Assembly: GCA_937981945.1 (NCBI GenBank)
Contig: CALJNJ010000030.1
Location: 1 to 9,069, forward strand
DNA length: 9,069 bases
Direction of reading: 5' to 3'
Source of the DNA: an uncultured Caulobacterales bacterium
Lineage (GTDB): Bacteria > Pseudomonadota > Alphaproteobacteria > Caulobacterales > Maricaulaceae
Numbering within the stretch: position 1 is the stretch's first letter; each line of letters starts with the position of its first letter. Below the pieces are notes generated by a model. It searched no databases and had not been told where the DNA came from. It saw only the letters and a program-made list of their open reading frames with translations. Of this stretch, positions 1 through 6,054 are shown piece after piece. Both the position numbers and the translations under genes were made by a program.

Positions 1-329
1 GCGGTGCCGATATTTCCCTTATCAAGTTCCAGCTCAGAGGCCCGAAGAAGCGATAGCCCGGCATATCCCGGAGGTGCTTCCTGTGATAAATCGATATAAG
101 ACTGAATGCCTTTATCAGCGTCTTCGCGGCCCATATCCGTAGCCGTCAGATAAGCGTAAGACATGCTTTCCGCTACTTTGGCGTCCTGAACTTTTTTCCA
201 TTCGAAATATGCCGTTGCCAAAATCACAGCCGCAATCACACCCAAGGCAAAGGGTCCGTATTTCTTAAGCCAGCGATTATAATCGTCCTTGCGAAGTTCT
301 TCCTGAACTTCACTGATAAAGTCGACCAC
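1..329 (-). CDS. Membrane-anchored tetratricopeptide protein (YfgM/TPR_21-like), 5' part only
   Basis: The first 109 codons are visible; the rest lies beyond the left edge. I start it at the GTG whose first base is 329: AAGGA lies six bases upstream (340-336) and an in-frame TAA at 335-333 excludes any longer start. The N-terminus is charged and amphipathic (MVDFISEVQEELRKDDYNRW), followed by one hydrophobic segment at about residues 27-42 and then an alanine-rich helical region. This matches the alphaproteobacterial family with the TPR_21 domain (YfgM/CpoB-like): N-in, a single transmembrane helix, and periplasmic TPR repeats. In E. coli YfgM is an ancillary SecYEG/chaperone partner. In related bacteria a gene of this type often precedes a BamB-like gene and der; here that side is outside the window. 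It lies 113 bases downstream of panB on the same strand. Family assignment is good; exact function is inferred. Confidence 0.8.
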   Translation of the reverse strand, partial: MVDFISEVQEELRKDDYNRWLKKYGPFALGVIAAVILATAYFEWKKVQDAKVAESMSYAYLTATDMGREDADKGIQSYIDLSQEAPPGYAGLSLLRASELELDKGNIGT

Positions 330-349
330 GTGTTATCCTTTTTATACTA

Positions 350-407
350 CCGAAAGACTCGGTGAATTTCGGCGCAAACTATAGTTCATTGCCCGGAACC
401 GCAACAC
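350..407 (-). promoter_or_regulatory. Possible promoter and short hairpin leader of the TPR gene
   Basis: On the minus strand a -10-like TATAGT sits at 383-378, about 50 bases before the GTG start. Upstream there is only a poor -35 (TTGCGG at 404-399, spacing 15). The predicted leader contains a six-base-pair hairpin (CCGAAA 350-355 with TTTCGG 367-372) whose loop holds a GACTC (356-360). No T-run follows the hairpin, so it is not a terminator. The TPR gene may instead be read through from panB. Confidence 0.3.
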
Positions 408-442
408 CTAACCCCACGACAAAACAGCAAGATTTCCGATAT

Positions 443-1258
443 TTAAGAAAACTTATAAGTGTTGGTTTCGCCCGGGAATTTTCGCGATTTAACCTCTTTT
501 GCATAAGACGCAACCGCTTCTTCGATTATATCCTGCATCGCGGCGTATTTTTTTACGAATTTAGGCACGCGGCTGAATAATCCCAGCATGTCCGGAGTCA
601 CCAAAATCTGACCGTCACATCCGGCAGACGCCCCTATTCCGATCGTCGGAATATCGACCGCTTTTGTAACTTTGTCAGCCAATTCCGCCGATACGCCCTC
701 GACGACCACGGCAAATGACCCTGCTTTGGCAGCGGCAATGGCATTTTCAACGATTTCATCTGCAACTTTTTGCGAACGCCCGCGCGCTCTAAATCCTCCG
801 AGCACATTCATGGATTGAGGCCGCAGCCCCACATGGCTCATAACCGGAATACCGCGTTCGACCAAATAGGCGATGGTTTCAGCCGCGTAAGACCCGCTTT
901 CTATTTTCACGGCTTGGCAACCGGTTTCCTGCATGACCCTGGCGGCATTTCTGAACGCTGTTTCTGGACTGTCTTCATAGGAACCGAAGGGCAAATCAAC
1001 GACGACCAATGCTTTGTCAGACCCGCGCATTACCGCTTGGCCGTGCATAATCATCATTTCAAGGGAAACACCAACAGTGGTGGTTAACCCATGAACCACC
1101 ATGCCGACACTGTCGCCTACCAAAATCAAATCACAATGATCATCCAAAATGGCGGCTGTTGGTGCGTCATAGGCCGTTAGGCATACGATCGGGTCTGCGC
1201 CTTTACGCGCCGTGATTTGCGGGGCGGTCATCCGGCCTGCGAATTTTTGAGCTGACAT
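443..1258 (-). CDS. panB: 3-methyl-2-oxobutanoate hydroxymethyltransferase (PanB)
   Basis: PanB transfers a one-carbon unit from 5,10-methylene-tetrahydrofolate to 3-methyl-2-oxobutanoate (alpha-ketoisovalerate), giving ketopantoate: the first committed step of pantothenate and coenzyme A synthesis in the cytoplasm. The 271-residue product has the usual family length. Hallmarks run in order: VGDSVGMVVHG with metal ligand Asp49, VVDLPFGSY with Asp88, AVKIESG with Lys118/Glu120, GIPVMSHVGLRPQS at 136-149, VVVEGVS with the likely catalytic Glu187, and IGIGASAGCDGQILV at 206-220. These match the E. coli Asp45/Asp84/Lys112/Glu114/Glu181 pattern. I use ATG 1258 because an AAGAGGT Shine-Dalgarno lies just upstream. 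An in-frame ATG at 1321 would add 21 residues unlike the family and lacks a comparable site. The acyl-CoA dehydrogenase ends 65 bases upstream on the same strand. panC is not adjacent. Confidence 0.97.
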   Translation of the reverse strand: MSAQKFAGRMTAPQITARKGADPIVCLTAYDAPTAAILDDHCDLILVGDSVGMVVHGLTTTVGVSLEMMIMHGQAVMRGSDKALVVVDLPFGSYEDSPETAFRNAARVMQETGCQAVKIESGSYAAETIAYLVERGIPVMSHVGLRPQSMNVLGGFRARGRSQKVADEIVENAIAAAKAGSFAVVVEGVSAELADKVTKAVDIPTIGIGASAGCDGQILVTPDMLGLFSRVPKFVKKYAAMQDIIEEAVASYAKEVKSRKFPGETNTYKFS

Positions 1259-1323
1259 GAATACCTCTTTTGGCGCTTGAAGACTTAACATAGGGGCTAA
1301 ACCCCTTAAAATTAAGGTCAAAT

Positions 1324-3063
1324 TTATAAGTCAGCCAAATTTTCTACAGGCAGCGCAAATACGGTTTCGGAGCCTGACCGAATAAAATCCAATTGGGCAG
1401 CTGATTGCGGGAGGATGGCTTTGGCATGATACCGCGCCAAATTCATCATATTGGGGGCTAACGGGTCGCCCGCTTTTTCACCATTGGCCGCCGCTTTGAT
1501 TAATAAACCGCCCGAGACCACGTCACCGGCCAAACGCAAATAATTAGTAGCGACCGTTAGCACGTCAGCCTCATCTGACTTCAGAATTATATCCGTCGCT
1601 TCTTTCAGGGTTTTAATTCCGGCGTTTAAAGCCGCGGAGAGATCTTTCGGTGCCATATTGCTGATGTCTGTCAGATCATCGATCAGAGCGTTCATGCCCA
1701 GACCTCCGTCGCGTCTGAGTTTCCGACCGACCAAATCCATGGCCTGAATACCGTTCGTGCCCTCATAAATCGGCGCAATGCGAGCATCTCTGTAATGCTG
1801 AGCGGCCCCGGTTTCTTCGATATAGCCCATACCGCCGTGGATTTGGATGCCCGAAGATGCCGCCTCAACACCCAAATCAGAGCCGTAAGCTTTGGCAATT
1901 GGTGTCAAAAGGGTCTCACGAATATGCGCTGCTTTCCTTTTGTCTTTATCAGAATGGGACAATGCCAAATCGGAAGCCGCCGCCGTTGCCATACAAATGG
2001 CACGCGCGCCCATTAACCTGGTTTTTGTTTCCATCAACATCCGGCGAACGTCAGGATGGCCAATAATGGCCGCGCCGGGCTCACCATTAATAACACGGCC
2101 CTGAACCCGGTCTTTGGAAAAGGATAACGCGGCCTGATAGGCCCGTTCGCCAATTGCGACACCTTGTACCCCGACAAACAGACGAGCCTCATTCATCATG
2201 GTGAACATGCAGGCCAGTCCCCGGTTTTCCTCTCCGATAAGCCAGCCCTTTGCGCCTGAAAACTCCATGACGCATGTCGGACTGCCGTGGATACCGATTT
2301 TATGTTCGAGACTAATCGCTTTGAAACTATTGCGCGCGCCCAGGCTTCCGTCTGCATTGACTTCATATTTCGGGCACAAGAACAAAGAAATACCTTTGGA
2401 CCCGGCCGGCGCGTCCGGCAATCTGGCCAAAACCAAATGCACGATATTGTCGGCGCAATCAAGATCGCCCCAAGTAATAAATATTTTTTGCCCGGTGATC
2501 GCATAAGTCCCATCAGCATTAAGTTCGGCTTTTGTACGAACCGGCCCCAGATCCGAACCGGCTTGCGGTTCAGTCAAATCCATAGCCCCGCTCCACTCGC
2601 CCGTGACCATTTTCGGCAAATAAGTAGCTTTCAGTTCATCAGATGCGTGAGCGTCTATGGCTTTAGCAGCGCTCGACGTCAGCATGGGACAGAGCCCAAA
2701 GGCCATGTTTGACGCGTAAATCATTTCATTGACGGCGACGCTCACAAGAGTCGGTAAGCCCGCCCCGCCGATTTTTTCGGGCGCAGACAATGACAACCAA
2801 CCGGACTCCACAAACGCTTCATAGGCTTCCTTAAATCCCGGTGATGCAATTACGTCATCTCCGTCAAGCTTCGCCGGATTAAGGTCTCCAGCCTGATTGA
2901 TCGGCGCCAATATATCTTCTGAAAAAGAAGCAGCGCCCGCCAAAATATCTGATACCAATTCCAAATTTGTATCTGCAAAATTGTCCTGCGAGATCACAAC
3001 CTCAAGATCTGCCGCATGATTGAGCAGGTATTGCATAGCTTTGACAGGTGCTGAAAAGGTCAT
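1324..3063 (-). CDS. Acyl-CoA dehydrogenase with extra C-terminal domain (DmdC-like architecture)
   Basis: This is an FAD-dependent acyl-CoA dehydrogenase of 579 residues, longer than the roughly 380-residue core because of a short N-terminal module (about 1-33, with SAPVKAMQYLL) and a helical C-terminal domain (about 460-575). Between them lie the N-terminal helical domain (about 37-155), the beta middle domain opening with MDLTEPQAGSDLG (161-173, flavin and substrate contacts), and the C-terminal helical core. Glu434 in PIYEGTNGIQ is at the usual catalytic base position, and GIQIHGGMGYIEETG (405-419) is the conserved stretch before it. The architecture matches both fatty acyl-CoA dehydrogenases and DmdC, the methylmercaptopropionyl-CoA dehydrogenase of DMSP breakdown; sequence alone does not fix the substrate. 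ATG 3063 has a GGAG site six bases upstream. No electron-transfer flavoprotein or other beta-oxidation gene is in the window. Confidence 0.93.
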   Translation of the reverse strand: MTFSAPVKAMQYLLNHAADLEVVISQDNFADTNLELVSDILAGAASFSEDILAPINQAGDLNPAKLDGDDVIASPGFKEAYEAFVESGWLSLSAPEKIGGAGLPTLVSVAVNEMIYASNMAFGLCPMLTSSAAKAIDAHASDELKATYLPKMVTGEWSGAMDLTEPQAGSDLGPVRTKAELNADGTYAITGQKIFITWGDLDCADNIVHLVLARLPDAPAGSKGISLFLCPKYEVNADGSLGARNSFKAISLEHKIGIHGSPTCVMEFSGAKGWLIGEENRGLACMFTMMNEARLFVGVQGVAIGERAYQAALSFSKDRVQGRVINGEPGAAIIGHPDVRRMLMETKTRLMGARAICMATAAASDLALSHSDKDKRKAAHIRETLLTPIAKAYGSDLGVEAASSGIQIHGGMGYIEETGAAQHYRDARIAPIYEGTNGIQAMDLVGRKLRRDGGLGMNALIDDLTDISNMAPKDLSAALNAGIKTLKEATDIILKSDEADVLTVATNYLRLAGDVVSGGLLIKAAANGEKAGDPLAPNMMNLARYHAKAILPQSAAQLDFIRSGSETVFALPVENLADL

Positions 3064-3070
3064 AATTGGC

Positions 3071-3082
3071 TCCGAATTCGGA
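3071..3082. promoter_or_regulatory. Perfect 12-base palindrome before the acyl-CoA dehydrogenase start
   Basis: TCCGAATTCGGA is a perfect palindrome lying seven bases upstream of the ATG; it includes the GGAG ribosome-binding site on the minus strand. It could be an operator half-site core or simply chance. No regulator gene is adjacent. Confidence 0.3.
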
Positions 3083-3093
3083 CGTTAACTAGG

Positions 3094-3122
3094 AAACTGC
3101 CTGCCGGCTTGCCATTAGTCAA
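3094..3122 (-). promoter_or_regulatory. Weak candidate promoter for the acyl-CoA dehydrogenase
   Basis: On the minus strand TTGACT (3122-3117) is a good -35. The -10 seventeen bases on, CAGTTT (3099-3094), is poor, although alphaproteobacterial -10 elements are often degenerate. It lies between the upstream gene's terminator and the start codon, where a promoter is needed. Confidence 0.3.
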
Positions 3123-3148
3123 TTTAGCGCAGCCACATAACCGGACAC

Positions 3149-3178
3149 AAAAAAACGCGCCCCGAAAGAGCGCGTTTT
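3149..3178 (-). terminator. Intrinsic terminator of the glycine-rich small protein gene
   Basis: A nine-base-pair stem is formed by AAAACGCGC (3152-3160) and GCGCGTTTT (3170-3178), with a nine-base loop. Read on the minus strand the stem runs into seven consecutive T residues (3155-3149). It starts 20 bases after the stop codon of the small gene at 3198, so it separates that gene from the acyl-CoA dehydrogenase. The symmetric A/T flanks might give weak termination in the other direction too. Confidence 0.88.
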
Positions 3179-3197
3179 CAAACTTTAATGGAACAGT

Positions 3198-3479
3198 TTA
3201 CTTTTTAAGCATGCCGAGGACAGCAGTTAAGATACCGACGCCTACGCCGCCTGAAGCAACGTTAGACAAAATTGCGCCGGCGTCCAAGCCTGCACCTGCA
3301 GTCGGATCGGCTGCGCCGAACCCAAGCTTCTGGCCGACAAACGACAAAAGCGCTCCGCCAACAATACCTGTCAGGCTGCGTCCGCCCATGCCCATGCTGG
3401 ACTTCATCAGTCCGCCTGCAACGTTTCCGCCCAGGGCACCACTGCCGAGACCAATCAGTAAAGGTAATAGATTTTCCAT
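3198..3479 (-). CDS. Glycine-rich small hydrophobic protein of unknown function
   Basis: The 93-residue product begins MENLLPLLIGLGSGALGGNV and ends in LLK-type basic residues (LKK). About a quarter of its residues are glycine (24 by my count), arranged as GxxxG/glycine-zipper patterns between hydrophobic stretches (about 4-24, 36-50 and 76-90). This suggests self-association or membrane insertion. There is no signal peptidase site, cysteine or catalytic motif. It resembles small conserved alphaproteobacterial hypothetical proteins of the same design, as I recall them; no function is known to me. Expression is well supported: a strong GGGGAG site six bases before ATG 3479, a plausible promoter upstream, and a clear terminator after the stop. 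It appears to be a single-gene unit. I see no sign of truncation. Confidence 0.85.
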   Translation of the reverse strand: MENLLPLLIGLGSGALGGNVAGGLMKSSMGMGGRSLTGIVGGALLSFVGQKLGFGAADPTAGAGLDAGAILSNVASGGVGVGILTAVLGMLKK

Positions 3480-3498
3480 TAATAACTCCCCAAAATTA

Positions 3499-3536
3499 GC
3501 GCCTTAACGGCGCGAAAATGCCCTCCATGGGCATTT
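3499..3536 (-). promoter_or_regulatory. Pair of adjacent hairpins upstream of the glycine-rich protein
   Basis: GCGCC (3499-3503) pairs with GGCGC (3509-3513) around a five-base loop. Immediately next to it AAATGCCC (3516-3523) pairs with GGGCATTT (3529-3536), also around five bases. The first lies within the likely leader, about 20 bases before the ATG. The second overlaps the proposed -10 element, so it may act as DNA symmetry rather than RNA. Neither is followed by a convincing T-run. Confidence 0.5.
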
Positions 3537-3562
3537 ATGACGTGTAACCTGCCTCTATTCAA
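3534..3562 (-). promoter_or_regulatory. Candidate promoter of the glycine-rich protein gene
   Basis: On the minus strand TTGAAT (3562-3557) and CATAAA (3539-3534) are separated by 17 bases; each matches the sigma-70 consensus at four of six positions. Transcription would start near 3527, giving a leader of about 48 bases. A GAATC site (3568-3572) and an inverted repeat (AAGGCT 3562-3567 with AGCCTT 3574-3579) lie just upstream of the -35. Confidence 0.45.
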
Positions 3563-3744
3563 AGGCTGAATCAAGCCTTAATTCGGGTTTTTTGAACCTG
3601 GATAATCTTGTTGAGAGGTCATTTAAATTATTGATTTTATTATTTTTTATTACAGTTTATTTGCGACGGCCATGCCTTGAGCCTTTGTCAAACACTGAAA
3701 ATTCACTTAAAAACAGTCCGGAGCTCCTGTCGAATAAGAAGTTT

Positions 3745-3775
3745 TTGACATTCTCCGTTTAAATGCCCACATATC
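3745..3775 (+). promoter_or_regulatory. Candidate nadK promoter
   Basis: A perfect -35 hexamer TTGACA occupies 3745-3750. The matching -10 is weak: at spacings of 17-19 the window reads CACATA to CATATC (about 3768-3775). If used, the transcript starts near 3780. That excludes the ATG at 3763 as a translation start and leaves a leader of only about 12 bases before GTG 3793. Confidence 0.4.
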
Positions 3776-3782
3776 CCGCAGC

Positions 3783-3787
3783 AGGAG
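3783..3787 (+). promoter_or_regulatory. Shine-Dalgarno that sets the nadK start at GTG 3793
   Basis: AGGAG lies five bases upstream of GTG 3793, which is near ideal. The upstream in-frame ATG at 3763 is preceded only by pyrimidine-rich sequence with no purine-rich site. Confidence 0.75.
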
Positions 3788-3792
3788 TAAAC

Positions 3793-4566
3793 GTGGACAT
3801 AAAGAAGATATCATTTCATGCCAGTGATCGCCGGGAGGCCAAAGATGCTAAGCGCAGCTTGGTCAAAAAATACGGCAATCATGACGCAGCCGACGCAGAT
3901 GTGATTGTGGCCCTCGGAGGGGATGGCTTTATGCTGCATATGCTGCGCCGTTATCGCCCGCTTCTGACCCGAGGCCTGCCTGTTTATGGTATGAACAAGG
4001 GCACAATCGGTTTCTTGATGAACGAATATGATGAAGACGATTTGCCGGAATTAATTGGCTCGGCCAAAGAAGCGCAAGTTTCGCCTCTTAAAATGCTGGC
4101 CGAAGCTGCCGGCGGGATATTTGAAGAATTGGCATTTAATGAGGCCTCTCTTTTTCGGCAAACCCGTCAGGCAGCCCATATCAAAATAAGCGTGGACGGA
4201 CGTGTTCGTCTCGACCGCTTGATTGCAGATGGGGTTTTATTGGCAACCCCGGCCGGTTCTACTGCCTATAATTTGTCCGCTCACGGCCCTGTCATACCGC
4301 TGGGCGCCGATATATTGGCGCTGACGCCCATCAGCGCTTTTCGGCCCAGGCGTTGGCGCGGCGCGCTTTTAAATTCCAAAGCGAAAGTCGTATTTGAAAA
4401 CCTGGACCCCGAAAAAAGACCCCTCAGCGCGACGGCTGACAGCCAAGAAATCAGAAACGTGACAAAAGTCAGCGTTGAGCGTGATGAGACCACATCGCTG
4501 ACGCTTTTATTTAATGCTGATCATGCCTTGGATGAAAAAATTCTGCGGGAACAATTCGCGACCTAA
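3793..4566 (+). CDS. nadK: NAD kinase
   Basis: NAD kinase phosphorylates NAD to NADP in the cytoplasm and is normally essential. Starting at GTG 3793 the product has 257 residues, the short form usual in alphaproteobacteria. The diagnostic motifs are complete: LGGDGFMLHMLRRY with the GGDG loop at 42-45 (catalytic Asp44), YGMNKGTIGFLMNEY at 65-79, FNEASL with Asn116/Glu117, and the signature ADGVLLATPAGSTAYNLSAHG at about 145-165. TADSQE (214-219) follows near the C-terminus. An ATG at 3763 would add ten residues (PTYPAAGVN region) but has no ribosome-binding site and may overlap the promoter; the GTG has a strong one. Its TAA overlaps the stop of the converging DUF2336 gene by four bases, so there is no room for a terminator between them. 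Confidence 0.96.
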   Translation: MDIKKISFHASDRREAKDAKRSLVKKYGNHDAADADVIVALGGDGFMLHMLRRYRPLLTRGLPVYGMNKGTIGFLMNEYDEDDLPELIGSAKEAQVSPLKMLAEAAGGIFEELAFNEASLFRQTRQAAHIKISVDGRVRLDRLIADGVLLATPAGSTAYNLSAHGPVIPLGADILALTPISAFRPRRWRGALLNSKAKVVFENLDPEKRPLSATADSQEIRNVTKVSVERDETTSLTLLFNADHALDEKILREQFAT

Positions 4567-5690
4567 GCAGCTTGGGCGTTCTCTGCGGCATCAAGACGGT
4601 CCATCAACCAATCTTTATCATGCTCAGGAATTTGAAACGGCAATGTCAAAGTCCTTTGTAGCATGAGCGTTTGAAAATACTCCGCGTCATATTCGATACC
4701 GGATATAACCAAATCTCGATAAATGGCGCAGGACGCCCGGATGATACGGGTATGCAAATCACTGAGACCGGCTTGCTCGCAAAGAGATTTAAGGCCGATT
4801 GGCCCTGTATCAAATAACATAAGCTCTGATTTATTAGAGCTGATACCCGCCATAGCCGCTAATCCGTGTTTTAGAACGGCCATTCGCCCAAGACCCGCCG
4901 CCCTGATTAACACAGACGGTGTTAAACGATCATTTTGGAGCAAATGAAGACTGAATTCACGCAGTTCGCGCTCAGTTTTTTCTTCTCCGGTCAGTTCAAG
5001 CGTGGCTCTTTCGCGTGCGCCCGATGCAATATCCGCCGATGTCTTGGCGCTGATATTATGATCCCGATTAAGGATGACAGCCGCCTCTTCGGAAACTTGA
5101 GTTATCAGTTTTTCCATGACGGAAGCCGGCAGATCCCGGCGCGTGATCATGGCTTCCCGGATTAAATCATCATCATGATAGAAATCCAAAATTTCATTGG
5201 CAATTTCTTCGTCGATAATAGCGCCGTCATTGGCGGCTACTTCGGCGATTGCCCGGCTGTCCCCATACCGGATTATCTCTTTGACAATACTGCCGCTCAC
5301 TGACGGGCGCTTGGCAACCGCCATAACTTTTGTAGCAGCTTGAGATCTTAGGACCTTAATCAGGTCTTCGTCCGTCAAAACAGGTGAGTTTTCCAAAATC
5401 GGAATAGCAATATTGTCAACATCTTTGGCCAGTCTGAGTGCAACGATACGGGGCAAATCAGAATAATTTTTGAGAGTCACAGCAAGCGCCCGCCGTACCA
5501 TATCCACTGCGTCTTTGGACATAAACTTCAGCAAGTCATTGGCAAGAGCTTTTTCATTGTCAGACAAGGCAGAATTTCGCACAACACGACAGATGCGCTG
5601 TGCAGCGTTTGCGCGTTTTTCAGCGTTAGGATGACGGACCAAAATCCGGACGTCATCTTCGCTCAAATGTTCAAATGCGGCTTCGCCCAT
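4563..5690 (-). CDS. DUF2336 domain-containing protein
   Basis: The 375-residue product is largely alpha-helical, with short HEAT-like repeats in its N-terminal two thirds. Its segment DNIAIPILENSPVLTDEDLI (92-111) matches the conserved core of DUF2336, a family found mostly in alphaproteobacteria and without an established biochemical role that I know of. I see no signal peptide, membrane segment or catalytic motif, so a cytoplasmic scaffold or interaction role is a reasonable inference. I use ATG 5690, which has GGAGG five bases upstream. A GTG at 5735 in the same frame would add 15 residues without such a site. The gene converges on nadK with a four-base stop overlap. Upstream there is a TTAACCAT element (5784-5791) that may bind the cell-cycle regulator CtrA. 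Confidence 0.88.
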   Translation of the reverse strand: MGEAAFEHLSEDDVRILVRHPNAEKRANAAQRICRVVRNSALSDNEKALANDLLKFMSKDAVDMVRRALAVTLKNYSDLPRIVALRLAKDVDNIAIPILENSPVLTDEDLIKVLRSQAATKVMAVAKRPSVSGSIVKEIIRYGDSRAIAEVAANDGAIIDEEIANEILDFYHDDDLIREAMITRRDLPASVMEKLITQVSEEAAVILNRDHNISAKTSADIASGARERATLELTGEEKTERELREFSLHLLQNDRLTPSVLIRAAGLGRMAVLKHGLAAMAGISSNKSELMLFDTGPIGLKSLCEQAGLSDLHTRIIRASCAIYRDLVISGIEYDAEYFQTLMLQRTLTLPFQIPEHDKDWLMDRLDAAENAQAA

Positions 5691-5783
5691 GCTTACCTCC
5701 GGCAGAATAAATAAGGCCTTAGGGTAAACGGTCACTTAATTTTTCGAAAACCAATCATTAATTGCCTGTTCAGCCGGATCGTG

Positions 5784-5791
5784 TTAACCAT
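5784..5791 (+). promoter_or_regulatory. TTAACCAT element, possible CtrA half-site
   Basis: TTAACCAT matches the half-site form of the alphaproteobacterial CtrA motif. It lies between the DUF2336 gene (minus) and a small plus-strand ORF. On the minus strand the overlapping TTAACA (5787-5782) could be a -35, with ATTAAT 19 bases on as a loose -10. A second TTAA half at the standard seven-base spacing is absent, so this is a weak call. Confidence 0.3.
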
Positions 5792-5793
5792 TT

Positions 5794-5803
5794 CCCAATT
5801 GGG
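5794..5803. repeat. Ten-base palindrome overlapping the ribosome-binding site of the small ORF
   Basis: CCCAATTGGG is perfect and overlaps the GGGGGA stretch (5801-5806) that serves as Shine-Dalgarno for GTG 5810. As RNA, the CCC arm could mask part of that site. Whether it matters is unknown. Confidence 0.35.
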
Positions 5804-5809
5804 GGAATT

Positions 5810-5974
5810 GTGAAAACAAATTCTGAAAAAGCACTGCTGAATAAAACTGTTTTGCTCGAAAATTTCGAACGCAAAAGAGTTGTGAAAATTCGCAAAGTTG
5901 ACATTAAGCCCGTCGAAGACGATGACGACGGCCTGACAATTCCCGATTACCGGAAAACACTCGCAAAAATTTGA
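5810..5974 (+). CDS. Small charged hypothetical protein (54 residues)
   Basis: I do not recognise this ORF. It starts at GTG 5810 after a GGGGGA stretch and encodes a short, highly charged peptide: lysine/arginine-rich in the middle (FERKRVVKIRKVDIKP), then an acidic run EDDDDG, then LTIPDYRKTLAKI. There is no hydrophobic segment. It fills most of the gap between the DUF2336 gene and tRNA-His, and its codon choice resembles its neighbours. Its stop lies three bases from the 3' CCA of the convergent tRNA, so it has no terminator of its own. An in-frame TTG at 5762 would lengthen it by 16 residues but lacks a ribosome-binding site. It could be a real small gene or a chance ORF; conservation would decide. 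Confidence 0.5.
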   Translation: MKTNSEKALLNKTVLLENFERKRVVKIRKVDIKPVEDDDDGLTIPDYRKTLAKI

Positions 5975-5977
5975 AAA

Positions 5978-6054
5978 TGGTACCGCCTCTTGGTCTCGAA
6001 CCAAGGACCTCCGGTTCCACAAACCGGCGCTCTAACCAACTGAGCTAAGGCGGC
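5978..6054 (-). tRNA. tRNA-His (anticodon GTG)
   Basis: The reverse strand folds into a complete cloverleaf of 77 bases including an encoded CCA (5980-5978). The acceptor arm is GCCGCCT with AGGCGGT; the D stem is GCTC with GAGC. The anticodon stem CCGGT/ACCGG encloses loop TTGTGGA (anticodon GTG), and the T stem is CTTGG/CCAAG. The discriminator is A73 (5981), the first pair is G1-U72, and the base before G1 is U (from 6055), so no G-1 is encoded. Most bacterial tRNA-His have G-1 and C73; the A73 form is typical of a clade of alphaproteobacteria with a divergent histidyl-tRNA synthetase. Confidence 0.97.

Larger units (their letters stand above)
3480..3792. other. Divergent intergenic region between the small protein gene and nadK
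   Basis: These roughly 310 bases hold no gene that I can support. From left to right they contain two adjacent hairpins close to the small gene, a candidate minus-strand promoter (3534-3562), an inverted repeat around a GAATC site (3562-3579), and a strongly A/T-rich stretch (about 3621-3662). They continue with an eight-base palindrome GGAGCTCC (about 3719-3726) and a TTGACA (3745-3750) just before nadK. A TTGACA on the minus strand at 3691-3686 has no convincing -10. Confidence 0.7.

Noticed and set aside
1292..1306. AGGGG/CCCCT hairpin between the acyl-CoA dehydrogenase and panB as a terminator
   Set aside because: Only five base pairs and no T-run on the minus strand; read-through into panB is likely.
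1259..1321. Longer panB start at ATG 1321
   Set aside because: The 21 extra residues do not resemble PanB N-termini and there is a clear AAGAGGT site before ATG 1258.
2196..2712. Several ORFs of 100-141 codons on both strands within the acyl-CoA dehydrogenase gene
   Set aside because: All are out-of-frame shadows of a continuous, fully motif-supported coding sequence.
3109..3507. Plus-strand ORF of 132 codons opposite the glycine-rich protein
   Set aside because: It spans the terminator and is a proline-rich mirror of the GC-rich minus-strand gene.
3621..3662. A/T-rich stretch as an origin or transferred DNA
   Set aside because: It is short, has no iterated boxes and lies in an ordinary divergent promoter region.
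3763..3792. Longer nadK start at ATG 3763
   Set aside because: No ribosome-binding site, probable overlap with the promoter, and a strong AGGAG precedes GTG 3793, which gives the usual family N-terminus.
5691..5735. Longer DUF2336 start at GTG 5735
   Set aside because: ATG 5690 has GGAGG at ideal spacing; the upstream codon has none.
5732..6022. Minus-strand ORF of 96 codons running through the tRNA-His
   Set aside because: It reads through the tRNA gene and antisense to the small plus-strand ORF, lacks a ribosome-binding site and its product has no domain-like features.
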